From: an uncultured Collinsella sp.
GTDB taxonomy: Bacteria; Actinomycetota; Coriobacteriia; Coriobacteriales; Coriobacteriaceae
Assembly: GCA_900757595.1 (NCBI GenBank)
Contig: CAAEOL010000007.1
Span: 1-8,348, forward strand
DNA: 8,348 nucleotides
Direction: 5' to 3'
Part shown: positions 1-5,531 of the stretch, piece by piece
Position numbering within the stretch: position 1 is the first letter of the stretch
Layout: the number at the start of each line of letters is the position of its first letter
Program-made: the position numbers and the translations under genes
The notes under the pieces: generated by a model
What the model was told of the DNA's origin: nothing
Database searches by the model: none
The model's input: only the letters and a program-made list of their open reading frames with translations

Positions 1-66
1 AAAAGCACGCCGCGGCAATCTGGGGCCCGTCCCCAAATACCTATAGATATGCAGGCCAGCGATGTG

Positions 67-1008
67 TTAACGATGTGCCAGCGGGTGCGCCGCCAGATAG
101 ACCTCGGTCAGTTGCGTACGATCGACATGCGTGTAGACCTGCGTGGTCGATATATCGGCATGTCCCAAGATCTCCTGTAGCACACGGAGGTCTGCACCGC
201 CCGCAAGCATATGGGTGGCAAAGGAGTGACGCAGCGTATGGGGATGGAGTCCCACCAGCCCCACCTGGCGCCCGTAGCGCTCACAGATGGCATGGATGCC
301 CTGGCGCGACAGACGGCGGCCGTTCTTATTTAAAAAGACCGCCGAGGTCTCGGTTCCGTGGGCATGGGCCGCCAAGCGAGAACGCCCCTCAGTTACATAG
401 AGCGTCAGAGCTCGCGCCGCGCTTCCCACCAGCGGGGACAGGCGTTCCTTTGAGCCCTTACCGCGAACGAGCACAAAGCCATCGTCAATATGGATATCGC
501 CCACATCGAGCCCAACCAGCTCACTCACACGCAAACCGCATCCGTAGAGCACTTCCAAGATGGCATGGTCGCGCAGTCCCATCTCGCCCTCGGGAAAGTC
601 TTGATCGAGCAGCGCCGAGACATCCTCCACCGATAGATACTCCGGCAAACGCTCAGCCTTTTTAGGCAGGCGCAACGCCGCCGTCGGGTTTTGGGCCACG
701 GCCCCATCGCGCACCAAAAAGGCATGCAGGCCCTTCACGGCAGCAAGCGCGCGCTCCACCGAGGCGTCGGAATAGCCTCCGTCGCGGCGATCGGCGACAA
801 AGCCCTCCACGACCTGACGGGTCACCTCTTCAAAAGACACAATACCCGCCCGCTCCAGATAGGCGCAGTACGTCGTCAGGTCACGACGATAGGCCGCAAT
901 CGTGTTGCGCGCCAAGCCCCGCTCGACCGCGAGGTAATCGAGATACTCCCCCGCCGCCACGGCGAGCGACGAGGAAGTAGCTTCGGTATGTTCCTTATTC
1001 GCCGGCAC
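67..1008 (-). CDS. xerD: Site-specific tyrosine recombinase, XerD type
   Basis: Tyrosine recombinase of the XerC/XerD family, which resolves chromosome dimers at dif sites during division. From the chosen start it has 313 residues, normal for Xer proteins (about 295-310). Residues 15-115 form the SAM-like core-binding domain (YLAVERGLARNTIAAYRRDL). The catalytic domain follows with all six residues present: R160 (GLRVSEL), K184 (GKGSKER), H257 and R260 (HPHTLRHSF), H283 (LGHADIS) and nucleophile Y292 (TQVYTH). The frame is open upstream to 1161 inside pyrG, but the first sensible start is the GTG at 1008, two bases after the pyrG stop. It lacks a clear ribosome binding site, so translational coupling to pyrG is inferred. 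A GTG at codon 17 is the alternative. XerD is preferred over XerC because xerD lies close downstream of pyrG in Actinobacteria such as Mycobacterium. Positions 1-66 downstream show no convincing gene or terminator. Confidence 0.9.
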   Translation of the reverse strand: MPANKEHTEATSSSLAVAAGEYLDYLAVERGLARNTIAAYRRDLTTYCAYLERAGIVSFEEVTRQVVEGFVADRRDGGYSDASVERALAAVKGLHAFLVRDGAVAQNPTAALRLPKKAERLPEYLSVEDVSALLDQDFPEGEMGLRDHAILEVLYGCGLRVSELVGLDVGDIHIDDGFVLVRGKGSKERLSPLVGSAARALTLYVTEGRSRLAAHAHGTETSAVFLNKNGRRLSRQGIHAICERYGRQVGLVGLHPHTLRHSFATHMLAGGADLRVLQEILGHADISTTQVYTHVDRTQLTEVYLAAHPLAHR

Positions 1009-1010
1009 CC

Positions 1011-2672
1011 TTAGTCCGTAGCGAGGTTCATGGGCGTCACCTGCAGACGGTCGACACCCTCGTGCTGGCCGATCGAGGCGCGCACGAACTCGCGGAACAG
1101 CGGCTGCGGGTTGGTCGGGCGGCTCTTGAACTCGGGATGAGCCTGGGTTGCCACATACCACGGATGCACGTCGCGCGGCAGCTCGACCATCTCGACCAAG
1201 CGCTCGTCAGGCGACAGACCCGAGATAACCAAACCGGCGTCCTCGAGCTGGTCGCGGAAGGCGTTGTTGAACTCAAAGCGGTGACGGTGACGCTCGTAGA
1301 CGAGTTCCTCACCATATGCCTCACGAGCAAGAGTATCGGCGGCGAGCTTGCACGGATAGGCGCCCAGGCGCATGGTGCCGCCCTTCTCGGTCACGTCCTC
1401 CTGCGAGCTCATCAGATCGATGACGCTATACGGACCGTCCGGATCAAACTCGGAGGAGCTGGCACCGGCAAGGCCAACGACATTGCGGGCGAACTCGCAC
1501 ACGGCGACCTGCATACCCAGGCAAATGCCCAGATACGGAATCTTGTGCTCACGGGCAAACTCGGCCGCGAGAATCTTGCCCTCCAGGGCGCGCTTGCCAA
1601 AGCCGCCGGGGACCAGGATGCCCGAGGCGTCGCCCAGAACCTCGGAGACATTCTGCTCGTCAAGGCTCTCGCCGTCGACCAGCTGGACGTCCACATGGCG
1701 ATCGTAGAAGACGCCCGCATGGTGCAGGGCCTCGATAACCGACAGGTACGCATCGGGCAGCTGCGTGTACTTACCCACGACGGCGATCTTCACCTTGTCG
1801 GCGTGATGGTTGGCGTGATTCTGTTTGCGCAGGAACTCGTTCCACTCGCTCATGTCGCGCTCATGCGGGTCCAGACCCAGGCGCTCGCAAATGCGCAGGT
1901 CAAAGTCCTGCTCGGCAAGCAGCTGCGGAACATCGTAAATGCTCGCGCAGTCCTCGTTGGTAAAGACGCAATCGGTGTCGACGTCGCAGAAGCTTGCGAT
2001 CTTTCCGCGGATAACGTCATCGATATGGTGGTCGGAGCGCAGCACGATGATATCGGGCTGGATGCCAAAGCTGCGGAGCTCCTTGACGGAATGCTGCGTG
2101 GGCTTGGTCTTGACCTCGTGGGCGGCGGCGATATAGGGAACGAGCGACACGTGGATGTAGCAGACGTTCTCGGGGCCGGCCTCCTTGCGGTACTGACGGA
2201 TGGCCTCGACAAACGGTTGGGACTCGATGTCGCCGATCGTGCCGCCCAGCTCGGTGATGACTACATCGGAGCCGGTCTGCTCCTCGATGCGGCGGAACTT
2301 GTCCTTAATGGCATTGGTGACGTGGGGAATCACCTGCACGGTACCGCCCAAAAAGTCGCCGCGACGCTCACGGGCGATTAGGCTTTTGTAGATGGCACCG
2401 GTCGTAAAGTTGGAATCGCGGGTCAGGTTCTCATCAATAAAGCGCTCGTAATGACCCAGGTCCAGGTCGGACTCGTAACCATCCTCGGTAACGAAGACCT
2501 CACCATGCTGGAACGGGCTCATGGTACCAGGGTCGACGTTCAGATACGGGTCGGCCTTTTGCATCGTTACTTTGTAGCCACGCGACTTGAGCAGACGGCC
2601 CAGCGAGGCCGCGGTAATACCCTTGCCCAGAGACGAAACTACGCCACCGGTCACGAACACATGCTTGGTCAT
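1011..2672 (-). CDS. pyrG: CTP synthase (glutamine-hydrolysing)
   Basis: Catalyses the last step of de novo CTP synthesis: UTP + ATP + glutamine to CTP, in the cytosol. Its 553 residues are full length for the family. The N-terminal synthetase domain (about 1-280) opens with VTGGVVSSLGKGI (P-loop-like ATP site, residues 8-19) and contains KADPYLNVDPGTMSPFQHGE (39-58) and ELGGTIGDIE (141-150). The C-terminal class I glutamine amidotransferase domain (about 293-535) has the oxyanion segment VPGGFG (354-359), nucleophile C384 in GICLGMQ, and H512/E514 in AHPEF. No key residue is missing. The ATG at 2672 has a modest ribosome binding site (GCAGG at 2682-2686, nine bases upstream). It is the first gene of a probable pyrG-xerD unit; the xerD start lies two bases after its stop. 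Confidence 0.98.
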   Translation of the reverse strand: MTKHVFVTGGVVSSLGKGITAASLGRLLKSRGYKVTMQKADPYLNVDPGTMSPFQHGEVFVTEDGYESDLDLGHYERFIDENLTRDSNFTTGAIYKSLIARERRGDFLGGTVQVIPHVTNAIKDKFRRIEEQTGSDVVITELGGTIGDIESQPFVEAIRQYRKEAGPENVCYIHVSLVPYIAAAHEVKTKPTQHSVKELRSFGIQPDIIVLRSDHHIDDVIRGKIASFCDVDTDCVFTNEDCASIYDVPQLLAEQDFDLRICERLGLDPHERDMSEWNEFLRKQNHANHHADKVKIAVVGKYTQLPDAYLSVIEALHHAGVFYDRHVDVQLVDGESLDEQNVSEVLGDASGILVPGGFGKRALEGKILAAEFAREHKIPYLGICLGMQVAVCEFARNVVGLAGASSSEFDPDGPYSVIDLMSSQEDVTEKGGTMRLGAYPCKLAADTLAREAYGEELVYERHRHRFEFNNAFRDQLEDAGLVISGLSPDERLVEMVELPRDVHPWYVATQAHPEFKSRPTNPQPLFREFVRASIGQHEGVDRLQVTPMNLATD

Positions 2673-2730
2673 ATTGAGTTACCTGCGCTTCCCGTAGAAG
2701 TTGTCCATACACATCTTACGGGTCTTCATT

Positions 2731-2759
2731 GTAATACTCGCGCCGCGGACCGTTCGCAA
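2731..2759 (-). promoter_or_regulatory. Candidate pyrG promoter
   Basis: On the minus strand, TTGCGA (2754-2759) and TATTAC (2731-2736) are 17 bases apart, each matching four of six positions of the sigma-70/SigA consensus. The pair lies between the upstream terminator and pyrG, where a promoter is required. It would start RNA near 2724 and leave a leader of about 50 bases. That leader holds a 6-bp stem (2691-2696 with 2717-2722) but no poly-U tract. This is a pattern match only. Confidence 0.4.
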
Positions 2760-2793
2760 TTTTTCTCGCGTGCGGTTGCATTTCTCAATCTTG

Positions 2794-2826
2794 AAACAAA
2801 ACGCCGCCCGGTTTCCCGGGTGGCGT
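2794..2826 (-). terminator. Intrinsic terminator after the winged-helix gene
   Basis: The 11-base arms 2801-2811 and 2816-2826 pair with one A-C mismatch around a GAAA tetraloop (minus strand), followed by TTTGTTT at 2800-2794. It sits 25 bases past the stop codon of the gene at 2851-3189, separating that gene from pyrG. Confidence 0.88.
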
Positions 2827-2850
2827 CGCTATGGCAAGGGTTACATGCTG

Positions 2851-3189
2851 CTATCGATCAGCAGCCTCATCCTCAAGCATTTCCTGAACGAGCATGCCGG
2901 TACGGACGCCCTCAAGATACCACTCGCCACGTTCGGTGAGGCAAATGCCATTTGCAAGCTGACCGCCGTCGTCGCTATAACGCGAGACGACATCAATCAT
3001 GCCTTCGGAATCCAAGCGATCGATTGCGGCGCGGGCACGATACGGCGAAACCCCCACGCGCTCGGCAAGCGTTTTGCGCGAGAAACCATACGGCCCGCCA
3101 TTGTCTTCGGTTTGCTGGTCGATCTCCATCAACACCAGCACCTCGACACGCTTCATATCGTTGACACTCGCACGACCCTTGCCCGCCAT
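2851..3189 (-). CDS. Small winged helix-turn-helix DNA-binding protein
   Basis: A 112-residue protein of no named family that I recognise, resembling MarR/PadR-like or replication-initiator-like winged helices. Residues 12-28 form helix 1 (MKRVEVLVLMEIDQQTE). Residues 36-63 give the helix-turn-helix (SRKTLAERVGVSPYRARAAI, then DRLDSEGMI). Residues 66-88 look like the wing and following strand (VVSRYSDDGGQLANGICLTERG). The tail is acidic (QEMLEDEAADR). There is no ligand or kinase domain and no cysteine cluster. The frame opens at a GTG at 3243, but the ATG at 3189 is chosen because AGGAGG lies six bases before it. The gene has its own terminator and appears monocistronic. Its role is unknown; regulating itself or a neighbour is only an inference. 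Confidence 0.85.
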   Translation of the reverse strand: MAGKGRASVNDMKRVEVLVLMEIDQQTEDNGGPYGFSRKTLAERVGVSPYRARAAIDRLDSEGMIDVVSRYSDDGGQLANGICLTERGEWYLEGVRTGMLVQEMLEDEAADR

Positions 3190-3194
3190 AGCAG

Positions 3195-3200
3195 CCTCCT
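3195..3200 (-). promoter_or_regulatory. Ribosome binding site fixing the winged-helix gene start
   Basis: A perfect AGGAGG (minus strand) lies six bases upstream of the ATG at 3189. The in-frame GTG at 3243 has only a GAGG almost touching it, which argues for the shorter 112-residue protein. Confidence 0.8.
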
Positions 3201-3306
3201 CAAACCGAGCACGAGCATCTAACGCGCCGTGCGCGACCGACACACCTCACGATGGCAGGTAATATCCATCATGCGGCATCCCGCTAAGGATGAAACAGTT
3301 ACGGTT

Positions 3307-3312
3307 ATTGTA
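3307..3312 (-). promoter_or_regulatory. Candidate -10 box for the winged-helix gene
   Basis: TACAAT on the minus strand, within TATACAAT, matches five of six consensus positions. No good -35 lies 16-18 bases upstream, and the implied leader of about 110 bases is long. The surrounding 3190-3378 is AT-richer than the genes and holds no ORF. It carries a 9-bp direct repeat, GGCAGGTAA, at 3254-3262 and 3333-3341. Confidence 0.3.
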
Positions 3313-3378
3313 TACCGCTCAAATTGTTTCTAGGCAGGTAAACGGCTATTTTTCACCGAAATAGGCGCTTTATTGATC

Positions 3379-3411
3379 AAAAAGCCGTACCGGGCGCTAA
3401 CCCGATACGGC
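3379..3411 (-). terminator. Intrinsic terminator after the UPF0371 gene
   Basis: Arms 3384-3394 and 3401-3411 pair over 11 bases (one G-U on the minus strand) around a six-base loop, followed by TTTTT at 3383-3379. It lies about 35 bases past the stop codon at 3446. Confidence 0.9.
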
Positions 3412-3445
3412 CAAAATGCAATGCAATTACCGCGGTGCTTCAAAC

Positions 3446-4927
3446 TTAGCGATGGAAGAAACCGCGGCGCTCAAACTTGGGCTCGCAGCACACGTTGATA
3501 CCCAGTTTGCGCAGTACCGTCTCGTCCGTCGGCGAGATAATCACGCTAAAGAAGGCATCGCAACCGCGCAGCTGCTCCAGGCCCGAAAGGACGCGAGCGG
3601 CCGTCTCACTCGTGGCCGAGGTGATCGACAGCGCCATAAGCGTCTCGTCGGTGTGGAGGCGAGGGTTTTTGCTGCCCAGGAAATGCGTCTTGAGCTTGCT
3701 GATGGGCTCGATCGCCTCATCGCTAATGACCTCGAGCTCAAGGTCGACGCCCGAAACATGCTTGAGGGCGTTCATAATGAGCGAACTTGCGGCGCCCAGG
3801 CGCGTGGAGGTCTTACCGGTCACCACGGAGCCATCGGGCATGACCATGGCACCCACGGGACCACCCGTCAGCTGCTCCCTGGTGAGGGCCGCCGAGCGCG
3901 CCGGTGAGTAGTTCTTATCGATGCCGGCTTTCTTCATAATAATCTTGAGACGGTCGACTTGCTCATCGCCCACGCCGGTACGGCGCACATTTTCGACCGC
4001 GGTAAAGTAGCGGCGGACGATCTCCATCTTGGAAGCGTCGCGGCAGGCATCGTCATCGGTGATGGCAAAGCCGACCATATTGACGCCCATGTCCGTAGGA
4101 CTCTGGTAGGGGCTCTTGCCCAGGATCTTTTCCATCAGAGCACGGACCACCGGGAAGGCCTCGACGTCGCGGTTGTAGTTGACCGTGGTCTTGTTGTAGG
4201 CCTCAAGGTGGAACGAGTCGATGATGTTGGCATCATCGAGGTCAGCCGTGGCGGCCTCGTAGGCAATATTGACCGGATGCGTCAGAGGAAGATTCCAGAC
4301 CGGGAAGGTCTCAAACTTGGCATAGCCGGCGGCGGTACCGTGCTTATGCTCGTGATACAGCTGCGAGAGGCAAGTGGCGAGCTTGCCCGAGCCGGGGCCG
4401 GGTGCCGTCACGACAACGAGCGGACGCGTGGTCTCGACAAACTCGTTCTTGCCGTAGCCATCGTCGGACACGATCAGATCGACATCGTGCGGATACCCCT
4501 CGATAGGATAGTGCAGCTTGGCGGGAATGCCGAGCGCGTTCAGGCGGTTGCGGAACACATCGGCAGCAGGCTGGCCAGCGTACTGGGTGATGACCACAGC
4601 CGCGACGGCAAAGCCGTTGCCGCGGAACAGGTCAACCAGGCGCAGCACATCCTCGTCATAGGTAATGCCAAGGTCACCACGAGCCTTGTTTTTCTCGATG
4701 TGGTTCGCGTTGATCGCGATGATAACCTCGACATCATCGGCGATGCTCTTGAGCATGCGGAACTTGCTGTCCGGTTCAAAACCCGGCAGCACGCGACTCG
4801 CGTGATAGTCGTCAAACAGCTTGCCGCCAAACTCCAAATAGAGCTTGCCGCCAAACTGCGAGATGCGCTCCTTAATATGAGCGGCCTGCAGCTCGATATA
4901 CTTCGCGTTGTCGAAACCCTGGCGCAT
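3446..4927 (-). CDS. UPF0371/DUF1846 family protein
   Basis: A 493-residue cytosolic protein matching the UPF0371 (DUF1846) family in length and motifs. The family is conserved in anaerobes and Firmicutes and has no established biochemical function that I can name. From the chosen start, the N-terminal signature is at residues 1-50 (MRQGFDNAKYIELQAAHI, then LEFGGKLFDDYHASRVLPGF). A P-loop-like segment, APGPGSGK, is at 175-182, followed by LATCLSQLYHEH. TGKTSTRLGAASSLIMNALK is at 370-389. The GPGSGK loop suggests nucleotide binding, which is inference. There is no signal peptide or membrane helix. The frame extends to an ATG at 4951 without a ribosome binding site; the ATG at 4927 has GGGAG (4934-4938) six bases before it and gives the family's usual N-terminus. 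It has its own -10 box and terminator, so it is probably monocistronic. Confidence 0.93.
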   Translation of the reverse strand: MRQGFDNAKYIELQAAHIKERISQFGGKLYLEFGGKLFDDYHASRVLPGFEPDSKFRMLKSIADDVEVIIAINANHIEKNKARGDLGITYDEDVLRLVDLFRGNGFAVAAVVITQYAGQPAADVFRNRLNALGIPAKLHYPIEGYPHDVDLIVSDDGYGKNEFVETTRPLVVVTAPGPGSGKLATCLSQLYHEHKHGTAAGYAKFETFPVWNLPLTHPVNIAYEAATADLDDANIIDSFHLEAYNKTTVNYNRDVEAFPVVRALMEKILGKSPYQSPTDMGVNMVGFAITDDDACRDASKMEIVRRYFTAVENVRRTGVGDEQVDRLKIIMKKAGIDKNYSPARSAALTREQLTGGPVGAMVMPDGSVVTGKTSTRLGAASSLIMNALKHVSGVDLELEVISDEAIEPISKLKTHFLGSKNPRLHTDETLMALSITSATSETAARVLSGLEQLRGCDAFFSVIISPTDETVLRKLGINVCCEPKFERRGFFHR

Positions 4928-4966
4928 GTATGGCTCCCGTCCCGTTTCCATTTAATGTTCTAGGCG

Positions 4967-4972
4967 ATTATA
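4967..4972 (-). promoter_or_regulatory. -10 box of the UPF0371 gene
   Basis: A consensus TATAAT on the minus strand, about 40 bases before the ATG at 4927, implies a start near 4960 and a leader of about 30 bases. No good -35 is visible at 16-18 bases (GTATCG at 4990-4995 is poor). TTGGGT at 4994-4999 is too far away. Confidence 0.6.
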
Positions 4973-5034
4973 ACGGAGCCCGCCCTCCCCGATACCCAAA
5001 CCATCAACAGGCACCAACCAAACACGCCATCGAT

Positions 5035-5103
5035 AAGTTGCGGTGAAATAGTTCCCGTTTAACCCCTCAAGACGGCCAAACAGGAACTATTCCACCGCAA
5101 CTT
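5035..5103 (-). repeat. 26-bp inverted repeat with 17-base loop
   Basis: Arms 5035-5060 and 5078-5103 are reverse complements at 24 of 26 positions. Both exceptions (5046 with 5092, and 5056 with 5082) are A-C or C-A on the plus strand and become G-U pairs in minus-strand RNA. A minus-strand transcript could therefore form an uninterrupted 26-bp stem. On the plus strand the stem is followed by CCCC and TTTTT, which looks terminator-like, but no plus-strand gene exists to be terminated. Confidence 0.85.
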
Positions 5104-5110
5104 CCCCTTT

Positions 5111-5143
5111 TTGGCGCAAAGTAACCTGACCCCTTTGCACCAA
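5111..5143 (-). repeat. 11-bp inverted repeat hairpin
   Basis: Arms 5111-5121 and 5133-5143 enclose an 11-base loop. The single mismatch (5115 with 5139) is C-A on the plus strand and G-U on the minus strand. It lies eight bases from the 26-bp inverted repeat and may belong to the same element. Confidence 0.65.
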
Positions 5144-5183
5144 CAGCAGAAACGTCGCGGGCAGAGAACGGACAGCGAACAGA

Positions 5184-5272
5184 CACCAGAGCGAGCAAGC
5201 CGCCCCCTGCGCCAACAATGGCAGCGCCGCAGGTTGAGCATAAGTCAGCGAAAGCCCACCAGAGCGAGCAAG
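5184..5272. repeat. 16-bp direct repeat pair
   Basis: CACCAGAGCGAGCAAG occurs exactly at 5184-5199 and again at 5257-5272, 73 bases apart. The second copy is part of the left arm of the 100-bp palindrome. The first stands alone with no matching right arm next to it, so it could be a remnant of another copy or an alternative pairing partner for CGCTCTGG at 5335-5342. Confidence 0.7.
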
Positions 5273-5350
5273 GTGACGTGAAAGAGGAGGGCATAGGCCT
5301 TTTGGCCATGCCCGACGATTGAACGTCAGATTGCCGCTCTGGCGGGCTTG
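5251..5350 (-). repeat. 100-bp nested palindrome, MITE-like or structured RNA
   Basis: Nested stems share one axis: 5252-5266 with 5335-5349 (15 pairs, one A-C that is G-U on the minus strand); 5268-5271 with 5331-5334; 5274-5279 with 5323-5328; 5289-5294 with 5308-5313; and GGCC 5296-5299 with 5304-5307 around a four-base loop. A symmetric 9-by-9 internal loop (5280-5288 and 5314-5322) interrupts it. In total 35 pairs form. The block is flanked by CAGCG at 5246-5250 and 5351-5355, which resembles a 5-bp target-site duplication. It encodes nothing. It could be a mobile palindromic element or a conserved RNA; a published Collinsella-associated RNA motif (Collinsella-1) should be compared, but I cannot tell whether it is the same. 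Confidence 0.7.
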
Positions 5351-5362
5351 CAGCGTCGAGTG

Positions 5363-5390
5363 GTTCCGGCGTTTGGTAAAACGCCGGAAC
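5363..5390 (-). repeat. 12-bp perfect hairpin
   Basis: Arms 5363-5374 and 5379-5390 pair perfectly over 12 bases around a four-base loop. Neither strand has a T tract after it, so it is not a canonical intrinsic terminator. It starts 13 bases from the 100-bp palindrome. Confidence 0.75.
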
Positions 5391-5402
5391 ACAAGAGCGC
5401 CC

Positions 5403-5531
5403 CCTCCCGCGCACGGAACGGGAGGAGGCTAAAGGTAGGAGTCTACCGGTGGGGTTACCCCACCGGACAGACGATGACCAGGTGATCCTTTACAGGATCG
5501 TCATGGTTTCCGTGGGGTACCCAAGGGGTAC
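5403..5531 (-). other. Four tandem hairpins behind the arcD stop codon
   Basis: In minus-strand order from the stop codon: 5517-5522 with 5526-5531 (6 pairs, 3-base loop); 5484-5489 with 5494-5499, extended by 5474-5478 with 5500-5504 across a five-base bulge; 5446-5454 with 5458-5466 (9 perfect pairs, loop of three), extended by GTCT/AGAC at 5441-5444 and 5469-5472; and 5403-5409 with 5419-5425 (7 pairs). None is followed by a run of U, so the end of the arc transcript is not a textbook terminator. Factor-dependent termination or a 3' stabilising structure are inferred alternatives. Confidence 0.65.

Larger units (their letters stand above)
5035..5531. other. Gene-free, hairpin-dense intergenic region
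   Basis: About 500 bases between the UPF0371 promoter and the arcD stop codon hold no supportable gene. Minus-strand frames of 60-115 codons exist but run through the palindromes, lack ribosome binding sites and resemble no protein family. Instead the stretch carries at least eight inverted repeats, listed separately, plus a weak CCTGCG/CGCAGG stem at 5206-5211 and 5228-5233. Possible readings are a cluster of small palindromic repeat elements, a structured 3' untranslated RNA of the arc operon, or both. Confidence 0.75.

Noticed and set aside
1..66. GGGG/CCCC and GCCGCGGC motifs as a xerD terminator
   Set aside because: The stem is only four pairs, the palindrome has no loop, and the window edge cuts off any downstream T tract.
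1009..1161. Longer xerD start upstream inside pyrG
   Set aside because: The extra 51 residues overlap pyrG by about 150 bases, are Pro/Arg-rich and match no Xer N-terminus.
1062..2381. 439-codon plus-strand open frame antisense to pyrG
   Set aside because: pyrG is unambiguous with all catalytic residues. The antisense translation is low-complexity, rich in leucine, alanine and valine, has no family resemblance, and is the expected shadow of a GC-rich gene.
2673..2730. B. subtilis-type reiterative-transcription attenuator for pyrG
   Set aside because: The predicted start region lacks the needed GGGC-type initial sequence, and the leader stem (2691-2722) has no U tract.
5067..5414. 115-codon minus-strand open frame in the gene-free region
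   Set aside because: It starts at a GTG without a ribosome binding site, reads through several palindromes and shows no domain; overlapping frames are equally open.
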